From the NCBI GenBank assembly GCA_025352065.1, contig JANXUC010000046.1, positions 1 to 51,505 on the forward strand: DNA of 51,505 bases, given 5' to 3'. The translations under genes and the position numbers were made by a program. This document shows, one piece after another, positions 15,504 to 25,389 of the stretch (positions are counted from its first letter, which is position 1; the number at the start of each line of letters is the position of its first letter). Source of the stretch: Acidobacteriaceae bacterium (GTDB lineage Bacteria; Acidobacteriota; Terriglobia; Terriglobales; Acidobacteriaceae). Below the pieces are notes generated by a model. That model had not been told where the DNA came from and searched no databases. It was given only the letters and a program-made list of their open reading frames with translations.

Positions 15504-15986
15504 TCAATCAAATTCCCGCTTCGGCGCAGCCTGCTCAAATCCCACCCGCCCCGTAACAATCTCTGCCTCATAATAACTCTCTCCGCGAATCTTAGATCCC
15601 GACAACCGCCGCATCATCGCAATCTGCCCCGTATGCGTCAGAGCATCGGCAATCGGCGCCTGCATCAGCTTCTCCGCAGAGACTTGCACCACCGCATCCG
15701 ACCCCAGGTAATCGTCAAAAGCCTTCAGCGCGCCAAAAAAGCGCTCAATTTCCCTCTCCCAAGCCAGCGGCGCCGAATCGTGCCACTCTCTGCGTCCCTG
15801 CGACCTAGCCAGTGCCCAATCAAACAGATCGCCCATGTGCGCCAGAATCCGCGCCGGAGACTTCACATTCTGACCAGCCTCAAACCCAGCAAAGCTCTCG
15901 GGCGCGCCGCGCAGAGCCTTCCCCGCGCGATAAGCCAAAGCAGCCACGGCATGACGAAGCAATTGACGTTGAGGATCAGATGACAC
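15504..15986 (-). CDS. DinB/YfiT-like four-helix protein
   Basis: A 160 aa cytosolic protein likely of the DinB/YfiT four-helix fold, whose members bind a divalent metal through three histidines and in some cases act as thiol transferases. Visible candidates are the His in ARILAHMGDLFDWAL (about residue 50) and in IADALTHTGQIAMMRRL (about 117). A GTG at 15986 is the start (VSSDPQ read as Met). Function is unknown in detail. The gene stands alone, upstream of a family A repeat and the amidohydrolase. Confidence 0.75.
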   Translation of the reverse strand: MSSDPQRQLLRHAVAALAYRAGKALRGAPESFAGFEAGQNVKSPARILAHMGDLFDWALARSQGRREWHDSAPLAWEREIERFFGALKAFDDYLGSDAVVQVSAEKLMQAPIADALTHTGQIAMMRRLSGSKIRGESYYEAEIVTGRVGFEQAAPKREFD

Positions 15987-16335
15987 TGAACCTACTCTTC
16001 TGAAGATAATTCTGGGGGCAGGCAGAACAAATCGTGCCGCGCTGCCGCAGCTAGTTTAGGGTACCAAAAGGTTCGCAAGCAAATCCGGAACCTCTGGAGT
16101 TCGCCTAGCTTTCACCATGAGCGGGAATCTCTGGCCATGCATTCGAGAAGTGCCGTGATGCGAAGGTTCCTGTCGCATAGATGACGACCGCGCACAAGAT
16201 TACGGCGACTTTCGGATGCTCGTTTCCTGGCTGTGCCGATCCTTTAGTCCCAATAAGAGAATGAAAAGAGATGCAGCAACGCTGGAAGAATTCAGCTGGA
16301 AAAATTCAAAGGAAATGTTCGTTACACCGAATAAA
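15987..16335. other. Gene-free stretch
   Basis: About 350 bases between the DinB-like gene and the cysteine-rich miniprotein. I see no convincing coding frame on either strand. The only structure noted is a weak 6-base hairpin, AGGTTC at about 16069 with GAACCT at about 16093. No RNA gene or known riboswitch was recognised. Confidence 0.5.
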
Positions 16336-16518
16336 CTAGAGGCGCACTTCCACGTCGTGATCGCAGGCTTCGCGGCAGGGTTCGCAATACAGGAGGCCGT
16401 CGGCGCAGAGGCGTATGCCTTCCAGCGCATTGCATAGGCAGCAATATTTGACGCAATCGCACTTCTCCTCCGTGGAGTCGCATTGACTGCATATGAATCG
16501 ACCGTTCAGGGTTGGCAT
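16336..16518 (-). CDS. Cysteine-rich miniprotein (11 Cys in 60 aa)
   Basis: A 60 aa protein starting at ATG 16518. Cysteines at 10, 13, 20, 22, 26, 27, 29, 38, 45, 48 and 52 make up 18 percent of residues, and CX2C (FICSQC, YCEPC) and CXC (CDC) pairs suggest binding of two or more zinc ions or an iron-sulfur cluster. A His near the C-terminus (CDHDV) could also be a ligand. No known family could be named. It is divergent from gcvT about 160 bases away. The strong residue bias argues for a real gene despite its size. Confidence 0.7.
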   Translation of the reverse strand: MPTLNGRFICSQCDSTEEKCDCVKYCCLCNALEGIRLCADGLLYCEPCREACDHDVEVRL

Positions 16519-16680
16519 GGTTCAAATCTAACGCCAGCGCGACGCCGGTTCCAAGTGTCTTTCGTAACTGCTGCGTCAGGCCTGCGGTTTTCTTGTCAGG
16601 CAAAGCAGGCGAGTTTTCCTCAGGCTTGGATTGACCGCGAAAAAATCCGCGTGATACCGTAAAGGGTTCGCTTTCCCGCA

Positions 16681-17850
16681 GTGCCAGCCCTGCTTACCGA
16701 GGCCGTCTTGTCCGTTCAGGAAGCTAGTGCGTCGACCATTCGCAAGACCGCGCTCAACGCCGTCCATCGCCGGATGGGCGCGAAGATGGTGGACTTTAGC
16801 GGCTGGAATATGCCGGTGGAATATCCGTGCAGCGGCGGTTTGGTGGCTGAGCACATGGCGGTGCGCACGGGCGTCGGAATTTTCGACGTGAGCCACATGG
16901 GCGACATTCGCCTGGTGGGGCCGCAGGCGTTGGCCGCCGTCCAACACGTCAGCATGAATGACGCTGCGAAGCTCGCAATCGGGCAGGCACAGTACTCCGC
17001 GCTGCTCTATCCGCAAGGTACGTTCGTGGATGACGTGATCGTGCACCGGCTGGGGGAAGACGACTATTTGCTGGTGATCAATGCTGGTACTCGCGAGAAG
17101 GATTTCGCATGGGTGCGCGACAACACACGCCAGTTCGATTGCAAAGTTACCGACCTTAGTGATGACTACACGCAGATCGCGATTCAGGGGCCGACGGCGC
17201 ATCTGTTGCTGCAGAAACTGACTGATGCGAATCTGCGTGCGGTGAAGAACTATTGGTTCAGTCACGGTGCGGTCTGTGGGTTGGAGAATGTGCTGATCGG
17301 GCGTACCGGGTACACCGGCGAAGATGGCTTCGAGATTTACGTTCCATCGGACGAAGCGACCAGTGCGATGGTTTGGAACAAGGTGCTGGAAGCGGGCAGG
17401 GAATTCGGTGCGGTAGCCTGCGGGCTGGGCTCGCGGAACACGCTACGGCTGGAATCGAAGATGCCGCTGTACGGGCATGAGATTTCTGACACCATCAACG
17501 TTTGGGAAGCTGGTCTAGACCGCTTTTGCAAGATGGAAAAGCCTGATTTCATTGGTCGCGCGGCCCTGGAACAAGCTAAAGCTGCCGGCTTAGCGAAGAC
17601 TTTGGTTGGCTTGGAAACGACAGGCCGCGGCATCGCTCGTGACGGCTATAAGATTCTGGATCCAGCGGGCGCGGAGATTGGGTACGTTACCAGTGGTTCT
17701 CCCGGGCCGTTCGTGAAAAAGAACATTGCTCTTGCGTATGTTCCGCTGGCGTTCGCGACTCTGGGTACGCCGCTGCAAGTGGAAATCCGGGGCCAGGGCG
17801 TTACGGCGCAAGTTATTCCGACTCCGTTCTATAAAAGACCGAAGCACTAG
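16681..17850 (+). CDS. gcvT: Glycine cleavage system T protein (aminomethyltransferase)
   Basis: Transfers the methylene group from the aminomethyl-lipoyl H protein to tetrahydrofolate, releasing ammonia. The 389 aa protein shows the canonical GAKMVDFSGWNMPVEY motif, VSHMGDIRLVGP, and the folate-binding GYTGEDGFEIYV stretch. The C-terminal barrel carries RTGRGIARDGYKI-like and YVTSGSPGPFVKKNIALAYV segments. The start is GTG at 16681, without a strong ribosome site; TTG at 16708 is an alternative. It heads gcvT-gcvH-gcvPA-gcvPB. No glycine riboswitch was recognised in the 160 bases upstream. Confidence 0.96.
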   Translation: MPALLTEAVLSVQEASASTIRKTALNAVHRRMGAKMVDFSGWNMPVEYPCSGGLVAEHMAVRTGVGIFDVSHMGDIRLVGPQALAAVQHVSMNDAAKLAIGQAQYSALLYPQGTFVDDVIVHRLGEDDYLLVINAGTREKDFAWVRDNTRQFDCKVTDLSDDYTQIAIQGPTAHLLLQKLTDANLRAVKNYWFSHGAVCGLENVLIGRTGYTGEDGFEIYVPSDEATSAMVWNKVLEAGREFGAVACGLGSRNTLRLESKMPLYGHEISDTINVWEAGLDRFCKMEKPDFIGRAALEQAKAAGLAKTLVGLETTGRGIARDGYKILDPAGAEIGYVTSGSPGPFVKKNIALAYVPLAFATLGTPLQVEIRGQGVTAQVIPTPFYKRPKH

Positions 17851-17871
17851 ACTTTAATTATCGAGGGGCAT

Positions 17872-18261
17872 ATGGCATATCCGGCGGATCGCAAATATAC
17901 GAAGGAACATGAGTGGGTGATGGCGGATGGCGGTTCTGCCTCGATTGGTATCACGCACTATGCGCAGGAGTCGCTGGGGGACATTGTTTTCGTCGATTTG
18001 CCCAAAGTCGGGTCGGAAATTACAGCCGGAAAGATGTTTGGCTCGGTGGAATCGGTGAAGGCTGTCTCGGATTTGTATGCTCCCGCCTCAGGCACCGTCA
18101 CCGCTGTGAACGACAGCCTTGCAACCACTCCAGAAGCTGTGAACAAAGATGCACACGGCAGTTGGATGCTGAAGATTACGTTGAAAGACGCGGGTGAAGT
18201 CAGTGCACTGCTGTCTGCGGCGGATTACGAAAAGTTCGTGGCGGAAGAAGCAGGGAAGTAG
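17872..18261 (+). CDS. gcvH: Glycine cleavage system H protein (lipoyl carrier)
   Basis: The shuttle that carries the aminomethyl intermediate on a lipoyl arm between the P, T and L proteins. It is 129 aa with the family pattern YTKEHEW at the start, ITHYAQESLGDIVFVDLP, and the lipoylation site K63 inside GSVESVKAVSDLYAP. GAGG lies about five bases before ATG. It follows gcvT by 21 bases and precedes gcvPA by 121 bases, a gap large enough for a second promoter or an RNA processing site. Confidence 0.97.
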   Translation: MAYPADRKYTKEHEWVMADGGSASIGITHYAQESLGDIVFVDLPKVGSEITAGKMFGSVESVKAVSDLYAPASGTVTAVNDSLATTPEAVNKDAHGSWMLKITLKDAGEVSALLSAADYEKFVAEEAGK

Positions 18262-18382
18262 TTTTTCGCTTGGATTCACCTGCAAGAAAACGCGGGTTGT
18301 GGTTTGTCTCACGAGTGCATGATCCCCCACTTGATTGCATCGGTTTGAACACCGACATCGTCTAAAGTAAGTACATAACCTT

Positions 18383-19759
18383 ATGCGCTATCTTCCTAAG
18401 TCACCCACCGACCGCGCCGAGATGTTACGCACGATTGGCGTTGGCTCCATCGACGATCTTTTTGCTCCAATTCCAGCGGAGTACCGCTTGCAGCGCGACC
18501 TCAACATTCCGCGCCAGATGGCGGAATCCGAAATTGTGGATTGGTTTCAGCAGCGTGCTCGAGAAAACGGCGAAGGCTACACCACGTTTCTCGGTGCTGG
18601 CGCTTACAACCACTATCGGCCCGTGATTATTGATGCCTTAGTCTCGCGCGGCGAATTTCTTACGGCTTACACGCCGTATCAAGCTGAAATTTCGCAAGGT
18701 ACATTACAGGCGATTTTTGAATTCCAGAGCATGATCTGTGAACTCACCGGCATGGAAGTGGCGAACGCGTCCATGTATGACGGTTCCACGGCTGCCGCCG
18801 AAGCGATCATGATGGCCGTGCGTGTTACGGGGCGCAGTTCGGCGGTGGTAGCGCGGAGCGTGCATCCGGAATATCAGCAAGTCATCAAGACCTACGCCAC
18901 ACATCAAGGTTTGCCTCTGAGTACGGTGAATTTTGCCGAGAATGGCCGCGTCGATAGGGCTGCATTGGAACATTCCATTACCAGTGACACAGCTTGCGTG
19001 CTGATTCAATCCCCGAATTTCTTTGGCACCATCGAAGATGTTTCCGCCATTGCGGACCTGGTTCACAGCAAAGGTGCTCTGCTGATTGTTTCAATTGCGG
19101 AAGCCATTTCGCTGGGGATTGTGAAGCCTCCCAGTGATGCCGACATTGTGGCGATGGAAGCGCAGTCCTTTGGTGTGCCTCTTGGCTTCGGCGGCCCTTA
19201 TTGCGGAGTGCTGGCGACACGCGACAAATTTGTTCGCCAACTGCCCGGGCGCCTTGCGGGACAGACGACCGACAAGCAGGGCAATCGCGGCTTTGTGCTG
19301 ACGCTAGCTACGCGCGAACAGCATATTCGTCGCGAGAAGGCGACGTCCAACATCTGTACCAACCAGGCATTGGTGGCGCTGATGGCAAATATCTTTATGA
19401 CGGTTTACGGGCGTGTTGGGCTGCGAGAACTCGCTAAACAGAACCTGGCCAAGGCTGCCTATGCCGCGGATCATTTTAGTAAGGAAGCGAAGGTGCTGTT
19501 TGCGGGCGCGCCACGGTTTCATGAATTCGTGGTGCAAACGACGGAAGATCCCAGCGTGCTCAACAGCCGTTTGTTGGGACATAAGATTGTGGGCGGCTTT
19601 CCGTTGAAGCGGTTCTATCCGGAACTGGGCAATGCCGCACTATGGTGCTGCACGGAACTCACGTCGCGGAGTGCGATTGATACGGTATGCGGGCTGCTCT
19701 CTGAGTATGAGGAATCTGCGAAAACGAACGAGCCCCGCATGCAGGAGGTGGCGCAGTGA
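18383..19759 (+). CDS. gcvPA: Glycine dehydrogenase (decarboxylating) subunit 1
   Basis: The alpha half of the split P protein, which with GcvPB decarboxylates glycine using pyridoxal phosphate and passes the aminomethyl group to GcvH. The 458 aa protein starts with [15 protein letters not shown], typical of GcvPA. It has [25 protein letters not shown] and [21 protein letters not shown], all conserved in the split form. It lacks the Schiff-base lysine, as expected. It ends in a GTGA overlap with gcvPB, indicating coupled translation. Confidence 0.97.
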   Translation: MRYLPKSPTDRAEMLRTIGVGSIDDLFAPIPAEYRLQRDLNIPRQMAESEIVDWFQQRARENGEGYTTFLGAGAYNHYRPVIIDALVSRGEFLTAYTPYQAEISQGTLQAIFEFQSMICELTGMEVANASMYDGSTAAAEAIMMAVRVTGRSSAVVARSVHPEYQQVIKTYATHQGLPLSTVNFAENGRVDRAALEHSITSDTACVLIQSPNFFGTIEDVSAIADLVHSKGALLIVSIAEAISLGIVKPPSDADIVAMEAQSFGVPLGFGGPYCGVLATRDKFVRQLPGRLAGQTTDKQGNRGFVLTLATREQHIRREKATSNICTNQALVALMANIFMTVYGRVGLRELAKQNLAKAAYAADHFSKEAKVLFAGAPRFHEFVVQTTEDPSVLNSRLLGHKIVGGFPLKRFYPELGNAALWCCTELTSRSAIDTVCGLLSEYEESAKTNEPRMQEVAQ

Positions 19760-21240
19760 GCATTACAAAAGCAACTCGCCACATCAGCCAGAACGAAGGA
19801 TTGATTTTTGAGAAGTCGTCTCCGGGGAAGGCCGCTTGGAAGCTGCCGCCGCTGGACGTTCCAGAAGTGGATGCAGAAAAGCTTTTGGGGTCTTCCGTCA
19901 GAAACGATTTGGGCGAGATGCCGGAAGTGAGCGAGATCGAAATTATCCGCCATTTTACGCGGCTCTCGACTTGGAATTACGCCATTGACCTCGGCATGTA
20001 CCCGTTGGGCTCCTGCACCATGAAGTACAACCCGCGCGTGAATGAGGTTGTGGTGCGGCTGGATCGGTTAGCCAACGCGCATCCGTATGCGCCGGAAAAA
20101 ATTTCCCAGGGTGCACTGCGAATTTTGCGGGTGCTGAGCGATGCGCTGATCGAAATCACCGGCATGGATGCGATTACGCTGCAGCCTGCGGCTGGTGCTC
20201 AGGGTGAAATGACGGGGCTGTTGATGGTCCGCGCGTATCACGAATCCAAAGGCAATGCCCGCAAGAAGATTCTCATTCCGGATTCCGCTCATGGAACAAA
20301 TCCTGCGACAGCGGCCATGGTCGATTATGCCGTGGAGAATCTGAAGTCGAACGAGCAAGGGATGGTGGACCCGGCGGCCTTAGCCGCGCAGATGAATGAT
20401 GACGTGGCTGCGCTGATGTTGACCAATCCGAACACGCTCGGCGTGTTTGAGCACGAAATCGCCAAGATCGCGGATATTCTGCATGCCAAAGGCGGACTGC
20501 TTTACATGGACGGCGCGAACATGAACGCGTTGGTTGGCAAGGCGCGTCCCGGGGATTTCGGCGTCGATGTGATGCACTTGAATCTGCATAAGACGTTTTC
20601 TACGCCGCATGGAGGTGGGGGCCCGGGCTCGGGTCCGGTGGCCTGCAAGCAGATTCTTGAGCCGTTCTTGCCGTCGCCAGTCGTCATTACGAAGCCCGAT
20701 GGCACGCTTGGTTTCGAATATGATCGTCCACAGTCGGTTGGACGCGTGCGTGCGTTCTACGGAAACTTTGGCATGTTCGTGCGGGCGCTGGCTTACATCA
20801 TGGCCAACGGCCCGGATGGGTTGCGCCAGACCACGGAAGATGCCGTGCTCAACGCCAACTACATTCGCAAAGAACTGACCGGCACGTTTGATTTGCCCTA
20901 CTCCACGCCTTCGATGCACGAAGTTGTTTTCAGCGACAAGTTGCAAGGCAAGAACGGCATCAAGACGATGGACCTAGCCAAGCGACTGATCGATTACGGC
21001 TTCCACCCTTATACGACTGCGTTTCCACTGATCGTGCCGGGCGCGCTGATGATTGAGCCGACGGAGAGCGAATCCAAGGAAGAGTTAGATCTGTTTGTGG
21101 AAGCGATGAAGTCGATTGCGCGGGAAGCGGAGAATGAGCCGCAGACGATTTTGGATGCTCCACACAATACGCGGATCTCGCGGCTGGACGAGACAGCGGC
21201 GGCGCGGAAACCTGTGCTGAGATGGAAGCGCCCGAGCTGA
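19756..21240 (+). CDS. gcvPB: Glycine dehydrogenase (decarboxylating) subunit 2
   Basis: The catalytic half of the split P protein. The 494 aa chain includes [35 protein letters not shown] and the pyridoxal phosphate lysine K279 in [15 protein letters not shown]. The start is GTG at 19756, preceded by AGGAGGTG and overlapping the gcvPA stop. A family A palindrome just downstream separates it from the convergent DUF2911 gene and may act as a bidirectional transcription stop. Confidence 0.97.
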   Translation: MSITKATRHISQNEGLIFEKSSPGKAAWKLPPLDVPEVDAEKLLGSSVRNDLGEMPEVSEIEIIRHFTRLSTWNYAIDLGMYPLGSCTMKYNPRVNEVVVRLDRLANAHPYAPEKISQGALRILRVLSDALIEITGMDAITLQPAAGAQGEMTGLLMVRAYHESKGNARKKILIPDSAHGTNPATAAMVDYAVENLKSNEQGMVDPAALAAQMNDDVAALMLTNPNTLGVFEHEIAKIADILHAKGGLLYMDGANMNALVGKARPGDFGVDVMHLNLHKTFSTPHGGGGPGSGPVACKQILEPFLPSPVVITKPDGTLGFEYDRPQSVGRVRAFYGNFGMFVRALAYIMANGPDGLRQTTEDAVLNANYIRKELTGTFDLPYSTPSMHEVVFSDKLQGKNGIKTMDLAKRLIDYGFHPYTTAFPLIVPGALMIEPTESESKEELDLFVEAMKSIAREAENEPQTILDAPHNTRISRLDETAAARKPVLRWKRPS

Positions 21241-21267
21241 AGCTGCCGAAAACTCTCCGCTGATCTT

Positions 21268-21353
21268 TGTCATTCTGAGCGCAGCGAAGAATCCCTTTTG
21301 AAGACCAACAGTCTTGATGGCGACAGGGATTCTTCGCTACGCTCAGAATGACA
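21268..21353. repeat. Family A palindromic repeat, best-preserved copy
   Basis: TGTCATTCTGAGCGCAGCGA and TCGCTACGCTCAGAATGACA are near-perfect inverted arms, extended by AGAATCCCTTTTG against AGGGATTCT. The loop contains CCAACAGTCTTGATGGCGAC. It lies between the convergent gcvPB and DUF2911 genes and could serve as a terminator for both. Confidence 0.9.
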
Positions 21354-21390
21354 AGCTAATATCCTAGTTCGATTAACCTCTCAGTCCGAA

Positions 21391-21927
21391 TTACTTCTCC
21401 GAGATTTCCGCCGCAGCGCGCGTCTTCTCCCAATCCAGATAGATGTGGCAGCCCTTGCCCATCTCATGGAAGCTGATGGTGAAGTTTTCCACCGCGGCCG
21501 GTAACGCGCTGACTTCCATCTCCGCGTGCAGCAAATCTTGCTTGGCATCGTAATCCGTGCCCCATTGGCCGGTCTGCTTGTTAATCATGAGTGTCCAGCT
21601 TTTTTCGTTGGGAGTCGTGTACAGCGTGTACTTGCCGGCGGGGACATCTTTCCCGCCAATTGTCAGATTCGCGGTAGTCACGAACGTCGTTGCGTCGTTC
21701 GCGCCGGTGCGCCATTCTTTTCCGAACGGAACGAGTCCGCCATAAATCTTGCGTCCTTTTGCGCGCGGGCTGGAGTAATCGACTGTGATGGTCTTGCCGT
21801 CGGCAAACTTACATTGCGCCGAAGCGGGCGGACTGGGGCGCTTGCTCTTGTCGTCTTGCGCGAAGGAAAGGCTGCTGGCGGTCAATGCGAGTGCGAGCGT
21901 AAGGGAGGTAAAGATGAAACGTTTCAT
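21391..21927 (-). CDS. Exported DUF2911 protein
   Basis: A 178 aa secreted protein of the DUF2911 family, of unknown function. The signal peptide is MKRFIFTSLTLALALTASSL up to about residue 23. The core has VDYSSPRAKGRKIYGGLVPFGKEWRTGANDATTF, here split in evidence as VDYSSPRAKGR, then GLVPFGKEWRTGAN. Further on come VPAGKYTLYT and a C-terminal beta sandwich (ENFTISFHEM). AAGGAG stands before the ATG. These proteins occur widely in Acidobacteriota and Bacteroidota, often several per genome, and may bind ligands at the cell surface; no catalytic site is evident. Confidence 0.88.
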   Translation of the reverse strand: MKRFIFTSLTLALALTASSLSFAQDDKSKRPSPPASAQCKFADGKTITVDYSSPRAKGRKIYGGLVPFGKEWRTGANDATTFVTTANLTIGGKDVPAGKYTLYTTPNEKSWTLMINKQTGQWGTDYDAKQDLLHAEMEVSALPAAVENFTISFHEMGKGCHIYLDWEKTRAAAEISEK

Positions 21928-22105
21928 GAAAAAATCTCCTTGAAAGTCTGTGCAGCGAAGTCTGAGCGGCTAGTTTCTGCGACCTGGGAGTTCGGACAAC
22001 AGGCCGCAATTCACTAGACGAAACATCAGAGAGAAGGTTACCACGGCAGGGCGAACATTTTCCTGCTCGGCAAGGCGTTTTGATCCGCGCGTTTACAATC
22101 GAAGC

Positions 22106-22360
22106 ATGTCCGTTTACGACGAAAAGCGAGAAGAACTAGAGCGTCACGAGTTCATGATGGGCGTTCCTCGCGGCCGCCTTGCTGTGACGCTGGATGCCAT
22201 CACAGACGCCATGGCCTTAGTCGGCCAGCACGGAGTTTATTGTCAAAGCCAGCGGCAGTTGGGCATGCCCGCGATGGATATTCAAGTTGTGATGAAGAGC
22301 TTGAAGGATGCTAAGGAATTGATTCAGGGCGTGATGGAGGAACTGAAAGCTAATGCCTAA
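22106..22360 (+). CDS. Small helical protein, unknown function
   Basis: An 84 aa protein that appears almost entirely helical: YDEKREELERHEF, then RLAVTLDAITDAMALVGQHG, then DIQVVMKSLKDAKELIQGVM. One cysteine (VYCQSQ) is present. There is no signal peptide or membrane helix. It is convergent with the TonB/ankyrin gene, only 10 bases between stops. No family could be named. Confidence 0.6.
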   Translation: MSVYDEKREELERHEFMMGVPRGRLAVTLDAITDAMALVGQHGVYCQSQRQLGMPAMDIQVVMKSLKDAKELIQGVMEELKANA

Positions 22361-22370
22361 CACTGGATTC

Positions 22371-23474
22371 CTAACGGCTCTGGTTGCGGTGCATTACCTT
22401 AGCTAGGAGGCGTTCGATCTCCACAACGTCTTTTTGATTGAGCTCGTCGCATGCTTTGTGGCTAGAGGCAGTCTTGGCTTCTTGCGGCTTTTCCTTGAGC
22501 GGACTTGATCCACAATTAGCTAAATGCAGGTAGTCGAGCGCTGTCCGATTCATCCTGTCCTGGAATGTGGGATCCGCGCCCGCATCGAGTGCCGTCCTTA
22601 CTTCGTCGGAGTCTCCATCGGCGGCGAGGATCATCAGAGTTGTGGTACCGGCTCCGTTTTGTGCGTTGATGTTGGCTCCAGCGCGCAGCAGGCTATCGTA
22701 AAGCCCCCCTCGTGTCGCGGAGACCATGAGAGGCGAGTTTCCAAGGAGCGAGGATTGGTTTGCGTTGGCACCTTTTGCAAGTAAAGCCTCGATGGAATCT
22801 TCATTATTGCTGGCCGCCGCATACATAAGCGCCGTCCACCCGTCGGAGTCAACATCAAGGACACTTGCTCCAGACCGGAGCAATCGCTTAATTCGTGCTA
22901 AGTCCCGCTTAGTAGCGGCACTCATCAGGGATGTAGTTCCAAGCTTGTGCACAGTTTCGTAACATTGGGTGTAAGCGAGTTCCACGAATTCGCGGCCATC
23001 GGGTATGCGACTGGCCTTCGCTGGTTCAGTTGGACAAACAAGCGTCAAAACCGCGTCGGAAATGAGCACAGGAATTGCCCCGACCGTAACGTGATGGAAA
23101 GAATTGAAGACGGTAGGTGGAGGCGAGGAATCCGGATAGTGTGGCGCAGAATCCACCAATTCGTAATCAAAAGTTGTGGCAAGATGCACATCATCCAGAG
23201 ACTCCCGTTTCGGCATTTGGAATCGCCACGTCCAGACTGCGGCCTCTGCCGAGGGCGCCAGCATGGGGTGACCGGAAATGGTTGTCACTGACACAGGTTC
23301 GCCGTTTTGGTTTACCACGAACTCGAGCTTGACTTGCCCTTGAATTCGGGCTTGCCGCGCGAGCGGAGGATAGGTAGGCTGGCCGGACGTTTTCAGGATT
23401 GGTTCGGGTTGCGTCTGCGCTGCGGCGACACTTGTAAGCGCGACAATAATGCATAGAACCCATTGCTTCAGCAT
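22371..23474 (-). CDS. Exported protein with TonB C-terminal-like domain fused to ankyrin repeats
   Basis: A 367 aa protein. Residues 1-19 are a signal peptide (VLCIIVALTSVAAA). Residues about 30-110 match a TonB C-terminal domain: PTYPPLARQARIQGQVKLEF, then NGEPVSVTTISGHPMLAPSA and AVWTWRF. A linker holds one conserved Cys pair region (TLVCPTEP, YTQCYETV). Residues about 190-345 form four ankyrin-like repeats (DSDGWTALMYAAASNNEDS, LLGNSPLMVSATRGG, GAGTTTLMILAADGD). There is no N-terminal anchor helix other than the signal, so it is probably a periplasmic adaptor rather than an energy-transducing TonB. Ligand and partner are unknown. Confidence 0.82.
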   Translation of the reverse strand: MLKQWVLCIIVALTSVAAAQTQPEPILKTSGQPTYPPLARQARIQGQVKLEFVVNQNGEPVSVTTISGHPMLAPSAEAAVWTWRFQMPKRESLDDVHLATTFDYELVDSAPHYPDSSPPPTVFNSFHHVTVGAIPVLISDAVLTLVCPTEPAKASRIPDGREFVELAYTQCYETVHKLGTTSLMSAATKRDLARIKRLLRSGASVLDVDSDGWTALMYAAASNNEDSIEALLAKGANANQSSLLGNSPLMVSATRGGLYDSLLRAGANINAQNGAGTTTLMILAADGDSDEVRTALDAGADPTFQDRMNRTALDYLHLANCGSSPLKEKPQEAKTASSHKACDELNQKDVVEIERLLAKVMHRNQSR

Positions 23475-23582
23475 CGTCTGCGCACCCGCACGGGCGAGGA
23501 TGCCCGCGCCTTCATTCTCTATCTTGCTTTTGGATTATCCGTGCCTTCAGTGTCTTTGTCGTGAATGTGGTGAATCGGGATT

Positions 23583-25379
23583 CTACACAATCCCATACTT
23601 ACCTGTTTCAATCAGTCTCTGTGCCACCAGTTGGCGCAAAGCAATGGTGTTGAATGGCTCGAACTTTGCCAAACGCCGGACGATGGCGAGTTGCGTGCGC
23701 AACATGTCCCCTTCAGCGACTGCGGCGGTAACTTTCTTGGCGGCGGCTTCGATCTTTTCCATGCCTTGGGTCAGATAGATTTGCGTCATCGCGATGGGAA
23801 GCTTGGCCGCGGTCTCGCCGTGAGTCGCTACCAGTTTTTGTGTGCGAAGCAAGCACGATTCCATCGCGTAGGCTTCGATGATCATATCGGCGAGGGCGCC
23901 GACGATTTCCTGCTGATCGACGAGCGCCTGCATGTATTTCTGCGACGCGGCACCCGCAATGAGCAGGCCAAGTTTTTTCGCATTCGCAACAATCGCGCGT
24001 TCGGCGGCTAACGGGCTTTCTGCTTCTTCGCTCATGCTTGGGCCTGACATCACTTCGTCCATCACGCGCTTGATGGCTGGGAGTAAAGCTAGCTGACCAC
24101 TTAGCGCGCGCTTCAGAACGAAGCCTGTAATGATCAGGCGGTTAATTTCGTTGGTGCCTTCGAAGATGCGGTTGATGCGGGCATCGCGGTAGGCGCGCTC
24201 GGCGGGATACTCTTCGACGAAGCCGTATCCGGCATAGACTTGCACGAATTCGTCAACCACATAGTCGAGCATTTCGGACGCCCACACTTTTACGATGGAA
24301 CATTCGACGGCGTATTCCTCTATACCTTTGCGGGCTTGCGTCATGGCATCGGCGGCGGATTTGTCGATTTCGGAGAGCACGCTATCCATCATGCCGACGG
24401 TGCGGTAGACGATCGACTCGCCGACGTAGATGCCGACGGCTTGGTTGGCGAGTTTTTCGCGGATCAAACCGAAATCAGAGATCGGCTTCTCGAAAGCCCT
24501 GCGCTGCTTGGCATAGGCGATGGTCTGATCGACGGCATTGCGCGCGCCTCCGACGGCGCTGGCGCCAAGCTTGAAGCGGCCAACGTTCAGGATGTTGAAA
24601 GCGATGATGTGGCCTCGGCCGATTTCTCCGAGTACATTTTCGACCGGAACCTGGCAATCGTTGAGGACGAGTGGGCAGGTAGACGATCCTCGGATGCCGA
24701 GCTTGTGTTCTTCTTTACCAACTGACAAGCCGGGAAAGTTTTTCTCGACCAGGAATGCGGTGAATTTTTCGCCATCAATCTTGGCAAAAACGGTGAACAG
24801 GTCGGCGAAGGCAGCGTTGGTAATCCACATTTTTTCGCCGTTGAGAAGGTAGTGTTTCCCATCGGGCGAGAGCTGGGCGCGAGCGCGGCAGTTGAGCGCA
24901 TCGGAGCCCGACGTAGCTTCCGACAGAGCATAGGCGCCGACGATCTCTCCGGCGGCAATCTTCGGCAGGTATTTCTGTTTTTGCTGTTCGTTGCCGAAGA
25001 AGACAAGGGGTAGTGTTCCAATTCCGGTATGCGCGCCCCATGTGGTAGCAAATCCGGCATATTTGGCGATGCGGTCGGCGATCAGGCAGGACGTGACCTT
25101 ATCCATCTCCAGGCCGCCGTAGGCTTCCGGGATGTCGACTGTCGATAGCCCAAGCTCGGCGGCCTTCTTGAGCAGATCACGAGAGATGGAGTAATCCTTG
25201 TGTTCCATCTTCTCCGCATTGGGAACGATTTCGTTGTTACAGAAATCGTCGGCCGTCTGCGCGATCAAGCGATGCTGCTCGGAAAAATCTTCTGGCGTGA
25301 AGATTTCGTCCGGACGGCGGTCTTCTATCAAAAAGCTGCAGCCTGGGATACGGGTTTTAGGAGGTACGGTGGTCGCCAA
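23583..25379 (-). CDS. fadE: Acyl-CoA dehydrogenase, FadE type
   Basis: An FAD enzyme that oxidises acyl-CoA to trans-2-enoyl-CoA, the first step of each beta-oxidation round. The 598 aa length with a long C-terminal helical extension matches the Bacillus FadE class (about 594 aa). Motifs include AYALSEATSGSDA, KMWITNAAFADLFTVFA, the RGSSTCPLVLNDC segment, and YAGYGFVEEYPAERAYRDARI followed by IFEGTNEINR. The start is taken as TTG at 25379, right after AGAGGTG and 10 bases past the thiolase stop; the longer frame from 25535 overlaps the thiolase gene in another frame. It is third in the fadN-fadA-fadE order. Confidence 0.93.
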   Translation of the reverse strand: MATTVPPKTRIPGCSFLIEDRRPDEIFTPEDFSEQHRLIAQTADDFCNNEIVPNAEKMEHKDYSISRDLLKKAAELGLSTVDIPEAYGGLEMDKVTSCLIADRIAKYAGFATTWGAHTGIGTLPLVFFGNEQQKQKYLPKIAAGEIVGAYALSEATSGSDALNCRARAQLSPDGKHYLLNGEKMWITNAAFADLFTVFAKIDGEKFTAFLVEKNFPGLSVGKEEHKLGIRGSSTCPLVLNDCQVPVENVLGEIGRGHIIAFNILNVGRFKLGASAVGGARNAVDQTIAYAKQRRAFEKPISDFGLIREKLANQAVGIYVGESIVYRTVGMMDSVLSEIDKSAADAMTQARKGIEEYAVECSIVKVWASEMLDYVVDEFVQVYAGYGFVEEYPAERAYRDARINRIFEGTNEINRLIITGFVLKRALSGQLALLPAIKRVMDEVMSGPSMSEEAESPLAAERAIVANAKKLGLLIAGAASQKYMQALVDQQEIVGALADMIIEAYAMESCLLRTQKLVATHGETAAKLPIAMTQIYLTQGMEKIEAAAKKVTAAVAEGDMLRTQLAIVRRLAKFEPFNTIALRQLVAQRLIETGKYGIV

Positions 25380-25389
25380 GTTACACCTC

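Noticed and set aside
16519-16680. Possible glycine riboswitch before gcvT
   Set aside because: The conserved aptamer pieces expected for this class were not found by eye. A covariance search would decide.
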